The notes beneath the pieces are model-generated. The model saw nothing but the letters and a program-made list of their open reading frames with translations, was not told the origin of the DNA and ran no database searches. Source: Paraburkholderia caribensis (GTDB lineage: Bacteria > Pseudomonadota > Gammaproteobacteria > Burkholderiales > Burkholderiaceae). From it: 64,000 nucleotides of DNA. Every line of letters starts with the position of its first letter. Within the stretch, counting starts at the first letter, position 1. The stretch covers positions 1,178,001-1,242,000 of the forward strand of contig NZ_CP026102.1 in the NCBI RefSeq assembly GCF_002902945.1, read 5' to 3'. The position numbers and the translations under genes are program-made. Positions 1-8,191 of the stretch are shown here, piece after piece.

Positions 1-409
1 CTTGCAGCAGCGTCAACAGATTGCCAGCTAGCGCGCTCGTGTCGTATAACGCGCTTGCGTCGCGGCCCGCAACCGGGCTGACCATCACATTGCGCACGTC
101 GTCGGCGAATGCATGCTCGGCGTTCTGCGGTCCGAGCCCCGCGTCGAGCAGCGCTGCAACGAGCGCAGCTTCATGGCCGCGCTTCACGCCGCGCAACTGC
201 AGATTCGCGCGATTCGTGATGTCGACGACACCCGACGCGTGTTCGTCGATCGCCCCGGCCATGGCGCGTGCCTGCGTCGCGCTCAATTCGCCGCCCGCCA
301 GCTTCACGCGGCACAGGCCGCCGTCGAGCGCGGGCACGATGCGCAACAGCCCCGGACAAGCCGAAGGGCGCAAGGCGGAAGCGTCGGACGAATCGAAAGC
401 GTGGCTCAA
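1..409 (-). CDS. cobG: Precorrin-3B synthase CobG, N-terminal part (runs off the window)
   Basis: CobG converts precorrin-3A to precorrin-3B in the oxygen-dependent corrin pathway and belongs to the sirohaem/4Fe-4S nitrite-sulfite reductase superfamily. About 135 residues are visible. They contain the ferredoxin-like half-domain, with GGLCRVKLAGGEL and VVDITNRANLQLRGVK, the conserved T-x-R-x-x-x-Q-x-R region of the superfamily. The gene lies downstream of a cobalamin riboswitch on the same strand and diverges from cobL. The start is uncertain: TTG at 409 gives a good N-terminus but has no clear ribosome binding site, and the frame stays open upstream to a GTG at 478. The ATG at 447 is out of frame and closes after 13 codons. 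The family call is firm; the start is not. Confidence 0.85.
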   Translation of the reverse strand, partial: MSHAFDSSDASALRPSACPGLLRIVPALDGGLCRVKLAGGELSATQARAMAGAIDEHASGVVDITNRANLQLRGVKRGHEAALVAALLDAGLGPQNAEHAFADDVRNVMVSPVAGRDASALYDTSALAGNLLTLLQ

Positions 410-509
410 GACATTACGGGGTTTACGTCGCGCGACGGCCCGGGCATCTCGAAGGAGAGCGGCTCGGCATCGGTACACCCCGCCCGATGTTGGCTGGCAC
501 GAACTGTTG

Positions 510-658
510 GCCGGCAGGTCTTCTGACTCACAGGTCGCTGCACACGCCGGGCCTTCCCGGTATCACCAGTGGCGCAAATTGGCGTGGACTCGCTGCATAC
601 AGTTGCGGGGGCAGTCACGGTCATCGCAGTGATGTGTGTTCCCTCTTAGGCCCCGAAA
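510..658 (-). promoter_or_regulatory. Cobalamin riboswitch (AdoCbl-type) in the cobG leader
   Basis: On the minus strand the conserved blocks of the cobalamin riboswitch appear in order: TAAGAGGGAACACA, then GACTGCCCCCGCAACTG with AGCGAGTC, then GCCACTGGTGATACCGGGAAGG, shown here by its ends GCCACTGG and CCGGGAAGGC, and finally GTCAGAAGACCTGCCGG (B12 box region and closing helix). The element precedes cobG, so AdoCbl should repress the leftward cob genes. It is antisense to the rightward cobL leader, so it does not directly control cobL-cobM. Boundaries are good to about 10 bases. Confidence 0.92.
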
Positions 659-770
659 GGCACCGGCGAACGGGTATTATGCCTTTTTTCGAACAGCACA
701 ACGATGCCGCAGCCTTGAAACACGGCCCGCAGCAGCGTTTTCAGTACAGCAAGCAGATGAGGATCGACGC

Positions 771-1976
771 ATGTCAGCGTGGCTGACCGTAGTGGGAATG
801 GGCGATGACGGTTTTGCCGGCCTGGGGAAAACGGCGCGGCGCGCGTTGATCGACGCGTCGGTGATCTATGGCGGCGAGCGGCATCTGGCGATGCTGCCCG
901 TGTGCCTGTCCGCCGCGCGCGAGCCATGGCCGCATCCGTTCGACATCGCGCCCGTGCTGGCGCGGCGCGACACGCCCGTGTGCGTGCTGGCGAGCGGCGA
1001 TCCGATGTTCTACGGCGTCGGCGCGACGCTCGCGCGCCACGTTCCCGCCGACGAATTGCGCGTGCTGCCCGCGCCGTCGTCGGTGTCGCTTGCGGCGGCG
1101 CGCCTTGGCTGGGCGTTGCAGGATGTGGCGACGGTGTCGCTGGTCGGCCGGCCGCTTGCCGCGTTGCAGATGCATCTGCACGATGGCGCGCGCGTGTTCG
1201 TGCTGAGCGCGGACGGCGCGACGCCCGCCGCCGTGGCCGCGTGGCTCGTCGAACGCGGCTTCGGCGCGACGCGCATGATCGTGATGGAACATCTGGGTAG
1301 CGCGTCCGAACGCATCGTCGACGCGCGCGCGCACGACTGGTCGATTGGAGAGTCGGCGGCGCTGAACCTGATCGCGCTCGACTGCCGGCGCGATGCGCGG
1401 GACGCGCCGCGGCTCGCGCTGACCCCCGGGCTGCCCGACGACGCCTATCGTCACGACAGCCAGCTCACCAAGCGCGACGTGCGCGCGCTGACGCTCGGAC
1501 GCCTCGCGCCAGCGCCTGGCGAACTGCTATGGGACGTCGGCGCGGGCTGTGGATCGATCGGCATCGAATGGATGCGCGCGCACGCCAGTTGCCGCGCGAT
1601 AGCCATCGAAGCGAACGGCGAACGTCAGCGTTTCATCGAACACAATCGCGACGCGCTCGGCGTGCCGGGGCTGCAACTGGTCGCTGGCAAGGCGCCCGAC
1701 GCACTGCATGGCCTGCCCGCGCCGGATGCCATTTTCATCGGCGGCGGCGTGACTGCGCAGGGTGTGCTCGACGGCTGCTGGGGCGCGCTGAAACAAGGCG
1801 GGCGGCTGATTGCGAACGCCGTCACCCTCGAAGGCGAGGCGGCGCTCGTCGCGTGGCGCGCGCGGCACGGCGGCGCGCTGACGCGCGTCGCCCTGGCCGA
1901 AGCGCAGCCGCTGGGCGGCTTCGAGACGTGGCGCGCCGCGCTGCCAATCACGCTACTCGACACCCGCAAACCGTGA
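771..1976 (+). CDS. cobL: Precorrin-6Y C5,15-methyltransferase (decarboxylating), CbiET fusion
   Basis: This enzyme methylates precorrin-6Y at C-5 and C-15 and decarboxylates the C-12 acetate, using SAM. At 401 residues it is the fused CobL type. An N-terminal tetrapyrrole methylase (CbiE) domain spans about residues 1-205, with GMGDDGFAGLG near the start and ASGDPMFYGVG. A CbiT methyltransferase domain follows, with the SAM loop WDVGAGCGSIGIEW near residue 255 and FIGGGVT further on. ATG 771 is chosen because homology begins there; the frame is open further upstream, but that part is unlike the family. It is the first gene of a translationally coupled operon and its stop shares one base with the cbiD start. 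Confidence 0.93.
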   Translation: MSAWLTVVGMGDDGFAGLGKTARRALIDASVIYGGERHLAMLPVCLSAAREPWPHPFDIAPVLARRDTPVCVLASGDPMFYGVGATLARHVPADELRVLPAPSSVSLAAARLGWALQDVATVSLVGRPLAALQMHLHDGARVFVLSADGATPAAVAAWLVERGFGATRMIVMEHLGSASERIVDARAHDWSIGESAALNLIALDCRRDARDAPRLALTPGLPDDAYRHDSQLTKRDVRALTLGRLAPAPGELLWDVGAGCGSIGIEWMRAHASCRAIAIEANGERQRFIEHNRDALGVPGLQLVAGKAPDALHGLPAPDAIFIGGGVTAQGVLDGCWGALKQGGRLIANAVTLEGEAALVAWRARHGGALTRVALAEAQPLGGFETWRAALPITLLDTRKP

Positions 1977-3076
1977 TGCGCGACGAAACGCCCGAACAGC
2001 CCGCGCCGCTGCGCAGCGGCTACACGACGGGAAGCTGCGCGACGGCGACGTCGCTGGCGGCGGCGCGTTTGCTGCTGTCGGGCGTGGCGAGCGATGTCGC
2101 GGAAATCGTGCTGCCGAAAGGCCAGCATGTGCCGATGCCACTCGTCTTCTGCCGCCTGATCGACGGCGGCCAAGGCGGCGCCGAAGCGGGCACCGTCAAG
2201 GACGCGGGCGACGATCCCGACGTTACGCATGGCGCGGTGGTGTTCGCGCGCGTGCGTCTCGCGGATCAACCCGGCGTGCGTTTTCATGCCGGGCCGGGCG
2301 TCGGCACGGTGACGCGCGCGGGCCTCACGCTGCCCGTCGGCGAGCCGGCCATCAACCCGGTGCCGCGTCAGATGATGACCGCGCATCTGAACGAACTGGC
2401 CGCCGAGCATGGTTACGCGGGCGGCTTCGAAGTGACGATAGGCGTCGAGAACGGCGAGGCGCTGGCGCAGAAGACGATGAATCCGCGTCTCGGCATTGTC
2501 GGCGGGCTGTCGATACTCGGCACGACGGGCATCGTGCGGCCGTTCTCGTGCTCGGCGTATATCGCGTCGATCCATCAGGGCATCGACGTTGCGCGCGCGA
2601 ACGGCTATCGGCATATCGCCGCGTGCACGGGCAATGCGAGCGAGGACGCCATGCGCGCTTACTACCGGTTGCCCGATATTGCGCTGATCGAAATGGGTGA
2701 CTTCGCGGGCGCCGTGCTCAAGCATCTGAAGCGCGCGCCCGTCGACAAGCTCAGCATGTGCGGCGGTTTCGGCAAGCTGAGCAAACTCGCGGCGGGGCAT
2801 CTCGATCTGCACAGCCGCCATTCGAGCATCGACTTACCGCAACTCGCCGCGTGGTCGGCGCAACATGCCGCGAGCGACGCCGCGTTGCAGGCCGCTATCG
2901 TCGGCGCGAACACGAGCCAGGAAGCGCTTGCGATGGCGCGGAAAAAAGGCGTGCCGCTCGGCGATATCGTCTGCGCACGCGCGCGCGACGTGGCGCGCGA
3001 CATCGTGCCCGCGTCGGTCGAAGTCGAGATGTTTGCGATCGACCGGCAGGGCAACATCATCGGTGTGGCGCGATGA
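1976..3076 (+). CDS. cbiD: Cobalt-precorrin-5B C1-methyltransferase CbiD
   Basis: CbiD performs the C-1 methylation and deacylation step that CobF performs in the classical aerobic pathway. The 366-residue protein starts with the family signature LRSGYTTGSCATA at about residue 12 and contains NPVPRQMM, GILGTTGIVRPFS-like GLSILGTTGIVRPFSC, and CTGNASED. Its ATG overlaps the cobL stop by one base (TGATG), and its own stop overlaps the cobK start by four bases (ATGA), so all four genes are probably translated from one message. Its presence together with an oxygen-dependent-type cobG suggests a mixed corrin pathway. Confidence 0.94.
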   Translation: MRDETPEQPAPLRSGYTTGSCATATSLAAARLLLSGVASDVAEIVLPKGQHVPMPLVFCRLIDGGQGGAEAGTVKDAGDDPDVTHGAVVFARVRLADQPGVRFHAGPGVGTVTRAGLTLPVGEPAINPVPRQMMTAHLNELAAEHGYAGGFEVTIGVENGEALAQKTMNPRLGIVGGLSILGTTGIVRPFSCSAYIASIHQGIDVARANGYRHIAACTGNASEDAMRAYYRLPDIALIEMGDFAGAVLKHLKRAPVDKLSMCGGFGKLSKLAAGHLDLHSRHSSIDLPQLAAWSAQHAASDAALQAAIVGANTSQEALAMARKKGVPLGDIVCARARDVARDIVPASVEVEMFAIDRQGNIIGVAR

Positions 3077-3810
3077 AACGTCTGTTATTGCTCGGCGGCA
3101 CGGGCGACGCATTGCAGATCGCGCGGCAACTCGGGCGGCAGCATGTCTATAGCCTGGCGGGGCTCGGACGTGTGCCGGACGGGCTGGCGTGTGAAGTACG
3201 GGTCGGCGGGTTCGGCGGCAGCGAAGGGCTTGCGCGTTTTATCGAAAGCGAAGGCATTGCGCTCGTGATCGACGCGACGCATCCCTATGCCGCGCAAATG
3301 AGCGCGAACGCGGCTGTTGCGTGCCGCGAAGCCAGCGTGCCGTGCTGGGCGCTGCGCCGCGTGGGCTGGACGCCGCAAACGGGCGACGACTGGCGCATGG
3401 TAAGCGGCTGGAACGAACTGGTCGATGCGATCCGACCGTTTCGGCGCGTGCTGTTCACGTCGGGGCGCGAGCCGCTCGCGCATCTCGACGAGATACCCGC
3501 GCATCAGTACTGGATCGTGCGCTGTCTCGACGCGCATCCGGGCAACGGGCGCGCGCGCATCATCGACGCGCGCGGCCCGTTCGATATCGACGGCGAGCGG
3601 GCGCTGTTCGCGCTGAATCACATCGATGTGCTGGTGACGAAGAACAGCGGCGGCGCGGCGACGCAGGCGAAGCTCGAGGTCGCGCGGGAACTGAAGGTGC
3701 CGGTCGTGATGATGCGGCGTCCTGCGCTGCCCGAGGTCGATCGGGCGTTCGACAGTCCGGCGCAACTGCTGCGCGCATTGAACGAAGAAGATTGGAGTAC
3801 TGTGAAATGA
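3073..3810 (+). CDS. cobK: Precorrin-6A reductase CobK/CbiJ
   Basis: This NAD(P)H-dependent enzyme reduces the macrocycle of precorrin-6A to precorrin-6Y, the substrate of CobL. The 245-residue protein opens with the nucleotide-binding strand and loop LLLLGGTGDAL, and contains the family motifs IDATHPYAAQMSANA and LFTSGREPLAHL. LVTKNSGGAAT lies near the C-terminus. Both ends overlap neighbours by four bases (ATGA), placing it between cbiD and cobM in one operon. Its length is normal for the family. Confidence 0.93.
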   Translation: MKRLLLLGGTGDALQIARQLGRQHVYSLAGLGRVPDGLACEVRVGGFGGSEGLARFIESEGIALVIDATHPYAAQMSANAAVACREASVPCWALRRVGWTPQTGDDWRMVSGWNELVDAIRPFRRVLFTSGREPLAHLDEIPAHQYWIVRCLDAHPGNGRARIIDARGPFDIDGERALFALNHIDVLVTKNSGGAATQAKLEVARELKVPVVMMRRPALPEVDRAFDSPAQLLRALNEEDWSTVK

Positions 3811-4529
3811 CGGTGTTTTTTATCGGCGCGGGACCGGGTGATCCTGAACTGATCACGGTGAAGGGGCAGCGCCTGGTGCGTACGTGTCCGGTGATTCTCT
3901 ATGCCGGTTCGCTTGTGCCGGAAGCTGTGTTGAGCGGGAACGTCGCTGAAAAAGTGGTGAACACGGCCGAGCTCGATCTGGATGGGATCATTGGTCTGCT
4001 TGCCGAAGCGCATGCGAAGGGGCAGGACGTCGCGCGCGTGCATTCGGGCGATCCGTCGTTGTACGGCGCGATTGGCGAGCAGATTCGCCGCTTGCGCGCG
4101 CTTGGGATTCCGTATGAAATCGTGCCCGGTGTGACGGCGACGGCGGCCTGCGCGGCTGCGCTCGGGGTCGAGCTGACGTTGCCTGATGTGTCGCAGACGT
4201 TGATCCTGACGAGATATGCGCGGAAGACTTCGATGCCTGAAGGCGAGCAGCTTGCGGATCTTGCGCGGCATCGCGCGTCGATGGCGATTCATCTTGGGGT
4301 GCGCCATATTGCGCTGATTGTCGATGAATTGATGCCTCACTATGGGGGCGACTGTCCCGTCGCGGTGGTGTATCGGGCAAGCTGGCCGGATGAGGAGAAA
4401 GTTGTCGGGACGCTTGCTGATATTGTTGAAAAGGTGCAAGCGACGGATATAGAGCGTACCGCGTTGATTCTGGTCGGGCGGGTGCTGGAGGCGGAGGATT
4501 TCGCGGAGTCGACTTTGTACTCCAAGTAG
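3807..4529 (+). CDS. cobM: Precorrin-4 C11-methyltransferase CobM/CbiF
   Basis: CobM transfers a SAM methyl group to C-11 of precorrin-4. The 240-residue protein has the tetrapyrrole methylase signature FIGAGPGDPELITVKG at residues 4-19 and VHSGDPSLYGAIGEQ around residue 75, followed by EIVPGVTATAACAAALG. It overlaps cobK by four bases and is the last gene of the operon; a long-loop hairpin follows. Over the last 80 or so codons the wobble bases shift toward G and T compared with the first half. That looks like local composition drift, not a frame change. Confidence 0.94.
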   Translation: MTVFFIGAGPGDPELITVKGQRLVRTCPVILYAGSLVPEAVLSGNVAEKVVNTAELDLDGIIGLLAEAHAKGQDVARVHSGDPSLYGAIGEQIRRLRALGIPYEIVPGVTATAACAAALGVELTLPDVSQTLILTRYARKTSMPEGEQLADLARHRASMAIHLGVRHIALIVDELMPHYGGDCPVAVVYRASWPDEEKVVGTLADIVEKVQATDIERTALILVGRVLEAEDFAESTLYSK

Positions 4530-4535
4530 GGCGCG

Positions 4536-4579
4536 CGGGGGGCAAACCTACCTGGCTAACGCCGCACCGCTGCCCCCCG
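4536..4579. terminator. Possible bidirectional terminator hairpin between cobM and the flavoprotein gene
   Basis: CGGGGGGCA (4536-4544) and TGCCCCCCG (4571-4579) can form a 9-bp stem with a 26-base loop between two convergent genes. No clear run of T follows on either strand, so termination is an inference from position and symmetry. Confidence 0.35.
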
Positions 4580-4620
4580 AACCCGAAACCCCCGGCGAAG
4601 CCCAGAACCAGACCCCGAAA

Positions 4621-6015
4621 TCACACGGCAGCCAGTTGCGCAGCCGCACTCCTCAACGCGCTCCGCAGACCTTCCTCGACAACAGGATGATAAAAAGGCA
4701 TCGCGAGCATCGCATCGACGGTCAGCCCCATCTGCAGCGCCCACGAAAGCAGATGCGCGATATGCTCGGCATCCGGCCCGATCCATTCGGCACCCAGGAA
4801 CCGCCGCGTAGCGCGATCCACGTAGACATGCATCAGCCCGCGGTTGCGCAGCATCACGCGGCTGCGGCCCTGGTCTTCGAAGCTGACTTCACCCGTCACA
4901 AACGACCCGTCAGCAAGATCCAGAAACCGCGCACCAACCATCGCAATCCCCGGCTCGGAAAACACCACTGAAATCGCCGCCCGCCGCACAAGCGGCTTCA
5001 CATCGGGATACCGAGCCGCATTCTCGCCCGCAGCGCGGCCTTCATCCGCCGCTTCGTGCAGGAGCGGCAGCACATCATTTGCATCGCCGGCGATGAACAC
5101 AGGATGCTTGCCCGCCTGCAACGTCAGCGGATCGAACACAGGCACACCGCGCGCATCGAGCTCGATCGTCGTGTTATGCAACGCGAGCTTGTCCATATTC
5201 GGCCGACGGCCTGCCGCAACCAGCACATAATCGAACGTGTCTTCGTGCAATTCCCCCGCGCCATCGCGATAGCGCAAACGCACCGTGTCACCTTCCCGCG
5301 TCGCCGCTTCCACCTGCGCGTGGGTCTCGAAGTGAAAAGAATCCTTGAACACATCGCGCGCATAATCCTTGATTGCCGGATCGCTCAACGGCCCAACGCG
5401 CCCGCGCGCGCCTAGCATCGTCACGTCGACACCGAGCCACGCAAGCGCCTGACCCAGTTCCAGCCCGATCACGCCCGCGCCGATCACGGCAACCTTGCGC
5501 GGCAAGTCATCCCAGGCAAACACGTCGTCGTTGACGATCGCGCGCTCGCCCAGCGCCTGGTACATCGCGGGCACGTACGGCGACGAGCCGGTCGCGATCA
5601 CGACGCGCTTCGCGTGCACGCGGGTGTGCTCGCCCACTTCGAGCACGGTGTCGTCGATGAACCGCGCGTAGCCGATCAGCCGCTCTGCATCGGGAATGCT
5701 TTCCGTCGATTCGACGACGAACCCGACGAAGCGGTCGCGCTCGCGCTTGACGCGCGCCATCACTTCGCGGCCGTCGACCCGCACGGCGCCATCGACATGC
5801 ACGCCGAACGGCGCCATGCTGCGCGCCGCATGGGCGGCTTCGGCGGCGGCGATCAGCAGCTTCGACGGCATACAGCCGACACGCGCACAAGTCGTCCCGT
5901 ACGCGCCGCCTTCGATCAGCACGACACTCGCGCCGGCGGCCTTCGCGGCGCGGAAGGCGGACAAGCCCGCGCTGCCCGCGCCAATCACTGCGACATCGAT
6001 ATGAAGCGTCTTCAT
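4621..6015 (-). CDS. Dihydrolipoamide-dehydrogenase-like pyridine nucleotide-disulphide oxidoreductase
   Basis: This is an FAD- and NAD(P)-dependent class I disulphide oxidoreductase of 464 residues. The FAD loop GAGSAG is at 12-17 and the redox pair C43-C48 lies in TTCARVGCMPSK. A second dinucleotide fold has VIGAGVIGLELGQA, and FIAGDANDVLPLLHEA is the FAD-binding segment near residue 310. The catalytic His-Glu pair of the family is H443 and E448 in FYHPVVEE. The active site reads CARVGC, unlike the usual CLNVGC of pyruvate-complex E3 enzymes, and no lipoyl or E2 genes lie nearby. It is therefore probably a stand-alone paralogue, not the complex E3. ATG 6015 is chosen because the FAD motif follows at the normal distance. 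Confidence 0.85.
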   Translation of the reverse strand: MKTLHIDVAVIGAGSAGLSAFRAAKAAGASVVLIEGGAYGTTCARVGCMPSKLLIAAAEAAHAARSMAPFGVHVDGAVRVDGREVMARVKRERDRFVGFVVESTESIPDAERLIGYARFIDDTVLEVGEHTRVHAKRVVIATGSSPYVPAMYQALGERAIVNDDVFAWDDLPRKVAVIGAGVIGLELGQALAWLGVDVTMLGARGRVGPLSDPAIKDYARDVFKDSFHFETHAQVEAATREGDTVRLRYRDGAGELHEDTFDYVLVAAGRRPNMDKLALHNTTIELDARGVPVFDPLTLQAGKHPVFIAGDANDVLPLLHEAADEGRAAGENAARYPDVKPLVRRAAISVVFSEPGIAMVGARFLDLADGSFVTGEVSFEDQGRSRVMLRNRGLMHVYVDRATRRFLGAEWIGPDAEHIAHLLSWALQMGLTVDAMLAMPFYHPVVEEGLRSALRSAAAQLAAV

Positions 6016-6159
6016 GATGTTCCTCGCTCTGACGGGCGGTGGCGGAATCAGTGTGCTGTGCCGCGCGCGTCGCTGCCGTCCAGTAGAATCGGTTTGCATT
6101 GCACGGCTTCACTGTACGGTCCTGCGTGGGCGTTGCTAATCCTCGAACGATTCAAAAAC

Positions 6160-6225
6160 ATGCTTAATCGGCTCAACTCGCGGCTCAACTCGCGGCTCAA
6201 CCGGCGGCTCGAATGGATCTGCTGA
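6160..6225 (+). CDS. Possible 21-residue leader ORF overlapping the AraC regulator start
   Basis: An ATG at 6160 opens a 21-codon frame made of repeated Leu-Asn-Ser/Arg-Arg units that ends at a TGA 10 bases inside the regulator gene. The repeat unit is the 12-base tandem DNA repeat described separately. Neither this ATG nor the regulator ATG at 6213 has a good Shine-Dalgarno, so coupled translation is conceivable. Without a second genome this could equally be a by-product of the DNA repeat. Confidence 0.25.
   Translation: MLNRLNSRLNSRLNRRLEWIC
6169..6204 (+). repeat. Three tandem 12-base repeats just upstream of the AraC regulator
   Basis: CGGCTCAACTCG occurs at 6169-6180 and 6181-6192. A near copy, CGGCTCAACCGG, is at 6193-6204, and a fourth partial unit runs into the start codon region. 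The spacing of one base more than a helical turn, and the position immediately before the start codon, make it either an operator array or a slippage-prone repeat. Confidence 0.8.
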
Positions 6226-7229
6226 GCCGCTTTCTGTCGCTGATGCCCGTGAGCGGGCGTGTCGACGTTCGCTGCCACTTCGGCGCGCCATGGGCGATCG
6301 AAGAAGGCCCGGCGGGCGTGCGCGAGATTCCGTATCACGTGCTGCTGTCGGGGCGCGCGGTGCTCGAAGACGGCAACGGGCCGCCCGAGCATCTGGCCGC
6401 GGGCGACATCATCGTGTTTCCAACGGGCAGCCCGCACCGTATCCACGACGGCAGCGGCGCGCCGCCCGTGCCCGTCACGGAGCGGCGCAACATCATGCTG
6501 AGCGTCGCGGAGAACAGCGGCACGGGCGACACGGTCGACATCCTGTGCGGCCGCTTCCTGCTCGGCGCCGTGCCGGACCGGCTGCTGCGCGATCACTTGC
6601 CGTCACGGCTGGTGGTGCGCAGCGGCGCGCGTACCACCAGCAACGGCGACGCCGCCGCCAATGGCGAACAGCCGGGCGGCGTCGCGGGCTCGCGGCTCGC
6701 GCGGCTGATTCAACTGATGCGCGAAGAGGCCACGGACGAATGCCCCGGCAGCGAAACCCTCGTCAATCATCTGTCGGCGGCGCTGTTCGCGTTGACGCTG
6801 CGCTTCGCGAGCGAGGCCGCGCATCCGCCGCACGGGCTGCTGGCGCTGGCGGGGCGTCCGCGCTTGCAGGCGGCCCTGTCGGCGATGTTCGAGTCGCCCG
6901 GCAAGCCCTGGACGCTCGACCAGTTCGCCGCGCTGTGCAACATGTCGCGCGCAACTTTCGTGCGGCAATTCCAGGAAGCGATCGGCCGCTCGGCAACCGA
7001 CGTGCTCACGGAAGTCCGCATGACGATTGCGGGCCGCATGCTGCTCGAATCGACCACGCCCGTCGGCGATATCGGCGAGACGGTCGGCTATCAGTCGGAA
7101 GCGGCGTTCCAGCGCGTGTTCAAGAAGCAGATCGGCGTGACGCCCGCGCGCTGGCGCGCATCGGGCGGACCCATGCAGCCGGCGCAGGAGGCCGCGGCCG
7201 CTGACGCTGCGGCTGACGCGGAGCAATAG
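6213..7229 (+). CDS. AraC-family transcriptional regulator with N-terminal cupin
   Basis: The 338-residue protein has an AraC-type cupin sensing domain (about residues 10-190; VREIPYHVLLSG, AAGDIIVFPTGSPHRI). A C-terminal double helix-turn-helix follows (about 215-315; FAALCNMSRATFVRQFQ, DIGETVGYQSEAAFQRVF). It diverges from the flavoprotein gene, leaving 197 bases between starts, so it may control that gene. ATG 6213 is used because the family-like sequence begins within a few residues. A low-complexity Ala/Asp tail ends the protein. The ligand cannot be inferred. Confidence 0.88.
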   Translation: MDLLSRFLSLMPVSGRVDVRCHFGAPWAIEEGPAGVREIPYHVLLSGRAVLEDGNGPPEHLAAGDIIVFPTGSPHRIHDGSGAPPVPVTERRNIMLSVAENSGTGDTVDILCGRFLLGAVPDRLLRDHLPSRLVVRSGARTTSNGDAAANGEQPGGVAGSRLARLIQLMREEATDECPGSETLVNHLSAALFALTLRFASEAAHPPHGLLALAGRPRLQAALSAMFESPGKPWTLDQFAALCNMSRATFVRQFQEAIGRSATDVLTEVRMTIAGRMLLESTTPVGDIGETVGYQSEAAFQRVFKKQIGVTPARWRASGGPMQPAQEAAAADAAADAEQ

Positions 7230-7481
7230 AGAATTTCATTAATCGCACAGCATGCGCCGGGGCCTCTGCGACCGGCCGCGAGCGTTGCCCGTCAAGCCTT
7301 GCCGCACAAGGCGTCGAGCGATCACCCGGAAGCCGCGCATGGCGCTAGCGGCGCGTGCGCCGAAAAGCCGTGAGCCGATCGAGCATGTTCATGAGACGCG
7401 CCGACATTAACGGCCATCCGATGCGCGCCTACAGTTGAGCCATCCCGTCGCCGACGGCAACGCTTCTCAAAGGTGCTCAAC

Positions 7482-7820
7482 ATGAAACGCGTCTATCAAG
7501 CTCTCGTTCTTGCGGCTGCATTGGGTCTGCCGCTCGCAAGCCACGCTGAAACCCAACCGGCGGCCACGCGCACACAGGTTCGCGCCGAGTTGATCGCCGC
7601 GCAGCAAGCCGGCCAGTACCCGCAAAGCGACACCCGCTACCCGGAGCCCGCGAACGATCCGGCCGCTGCGCCGCACGTGTTTCATCGCTCGCATGATCTG
7701 ATCGCGACTTCGTATGGTCCGTCGGCCAGCGGCAGCGCCGGTTCGGGCTTCCGTGCAGCGCGCGCGCATTCGCTGGCAGGCGCATCGTCCGCATTCGACG
7801 ACATCTATCGCGGCCAGTAA
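7482..7820 (+). CDS. Small exported DUF4148 protein
   Basis: This 112-residue protein has a clear signal peptide (MKR, then a hydrophobic stretch to about residue 23, with cleavage likely after SHA). A short DUF4148-like segment follows (TRTQVRAELIAAQQAGQYP), the hallmark of many small Burkholderiales envelope proteins of unknown role. ATG 7482 has AAAGG eight bases upstream; a GTG nine bases earlier overlaps that site and is less likely. It lies 42 bases before grxC on the same strand. Confidence 0.82.
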   Translation: MKRVYQALVLAAALGLPLASHAETQPAATRTQVRAELIAAQQAGQYPQSDTRYPEPANDPAAAPHVFHRSHDLIATSYGPSASGSAGSGFRAARAHSLAGASSAFDDIYRGQ

Positions 7821-7862
7821 CGCGCCGCATTCAATACGCTCAATACGCTCACGGAGATAACC

Positions 7863-8129
7863 ATGTCCGCAATCACGATCTACACGACTCCGACGTGCCC
7901 GTACTGTCTCGCCGCGAAGGCGCTGCTCAAGAAGAAAGGTGTGTCGTACGAGGAAGTCAACGTGCAGGGCGACCGCGCCACGGCGCTTGCATTGATGGAA
8001 CGCACGGGACGCCGTACGGTGCCGCAGATTTTCGTCGGTGAGACCCATGTGGGTGGTTTCGACGATCTCAACGCGCTGGAAACCGCCGGCAATCTCGATC
8101 CGCTGCTCGAAGCGAACGCGGTGCGTTGA
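7863..8129 (+). CDS. grxC: Glutaredoxin 3 (GrxC type)
   Basis: This dithiol glutaredoxin uses glutathione to reduce protein disulphides in the cytoplasm. The 88-residue protein carries the active site CPYC at 12-15, the cis-proline segment TVPQIFVGE and the glutathione-binding GGFDDL near residue 60. It has a good ribosome binding site (GGAGATAACC before ATG) and is followed by a strong intrinsic terminator, so it ends its transcription unit, possibly shared with the DUF4148 gene upstream. The paralogue assignment (Grx3 versus other short glutaredoxins) rests on length and motif. Confidence 0.92.
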   Translation: MSAITIYTTPTCPYCLAAKALLKKKGVSYEEVNVQGDRATALALMERTGRRTVPQIFVGETHVGGFDDLNALETAGNLDPLLEANAVR

Positions 8130-8158
8130 GCGCAACGCGCGAGCAGGGCAAGACCCAG

Positions 8159-8191
8159 CCGCGCACGGCATCACGCCGTGCGCGGCTTTTT
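8159..8191 (+). terminator. Rho-independent terminator after grxC
   Basis: A perfect 11-bp stem, CCGCGCACGGC (8159-8169) and GCCGTGCGCGG (8175-8185), with a five-base loop is followed by CTTTTT. This is a textbook intrinsic terminator for the rightward grxC message. Confidence 0.9.
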
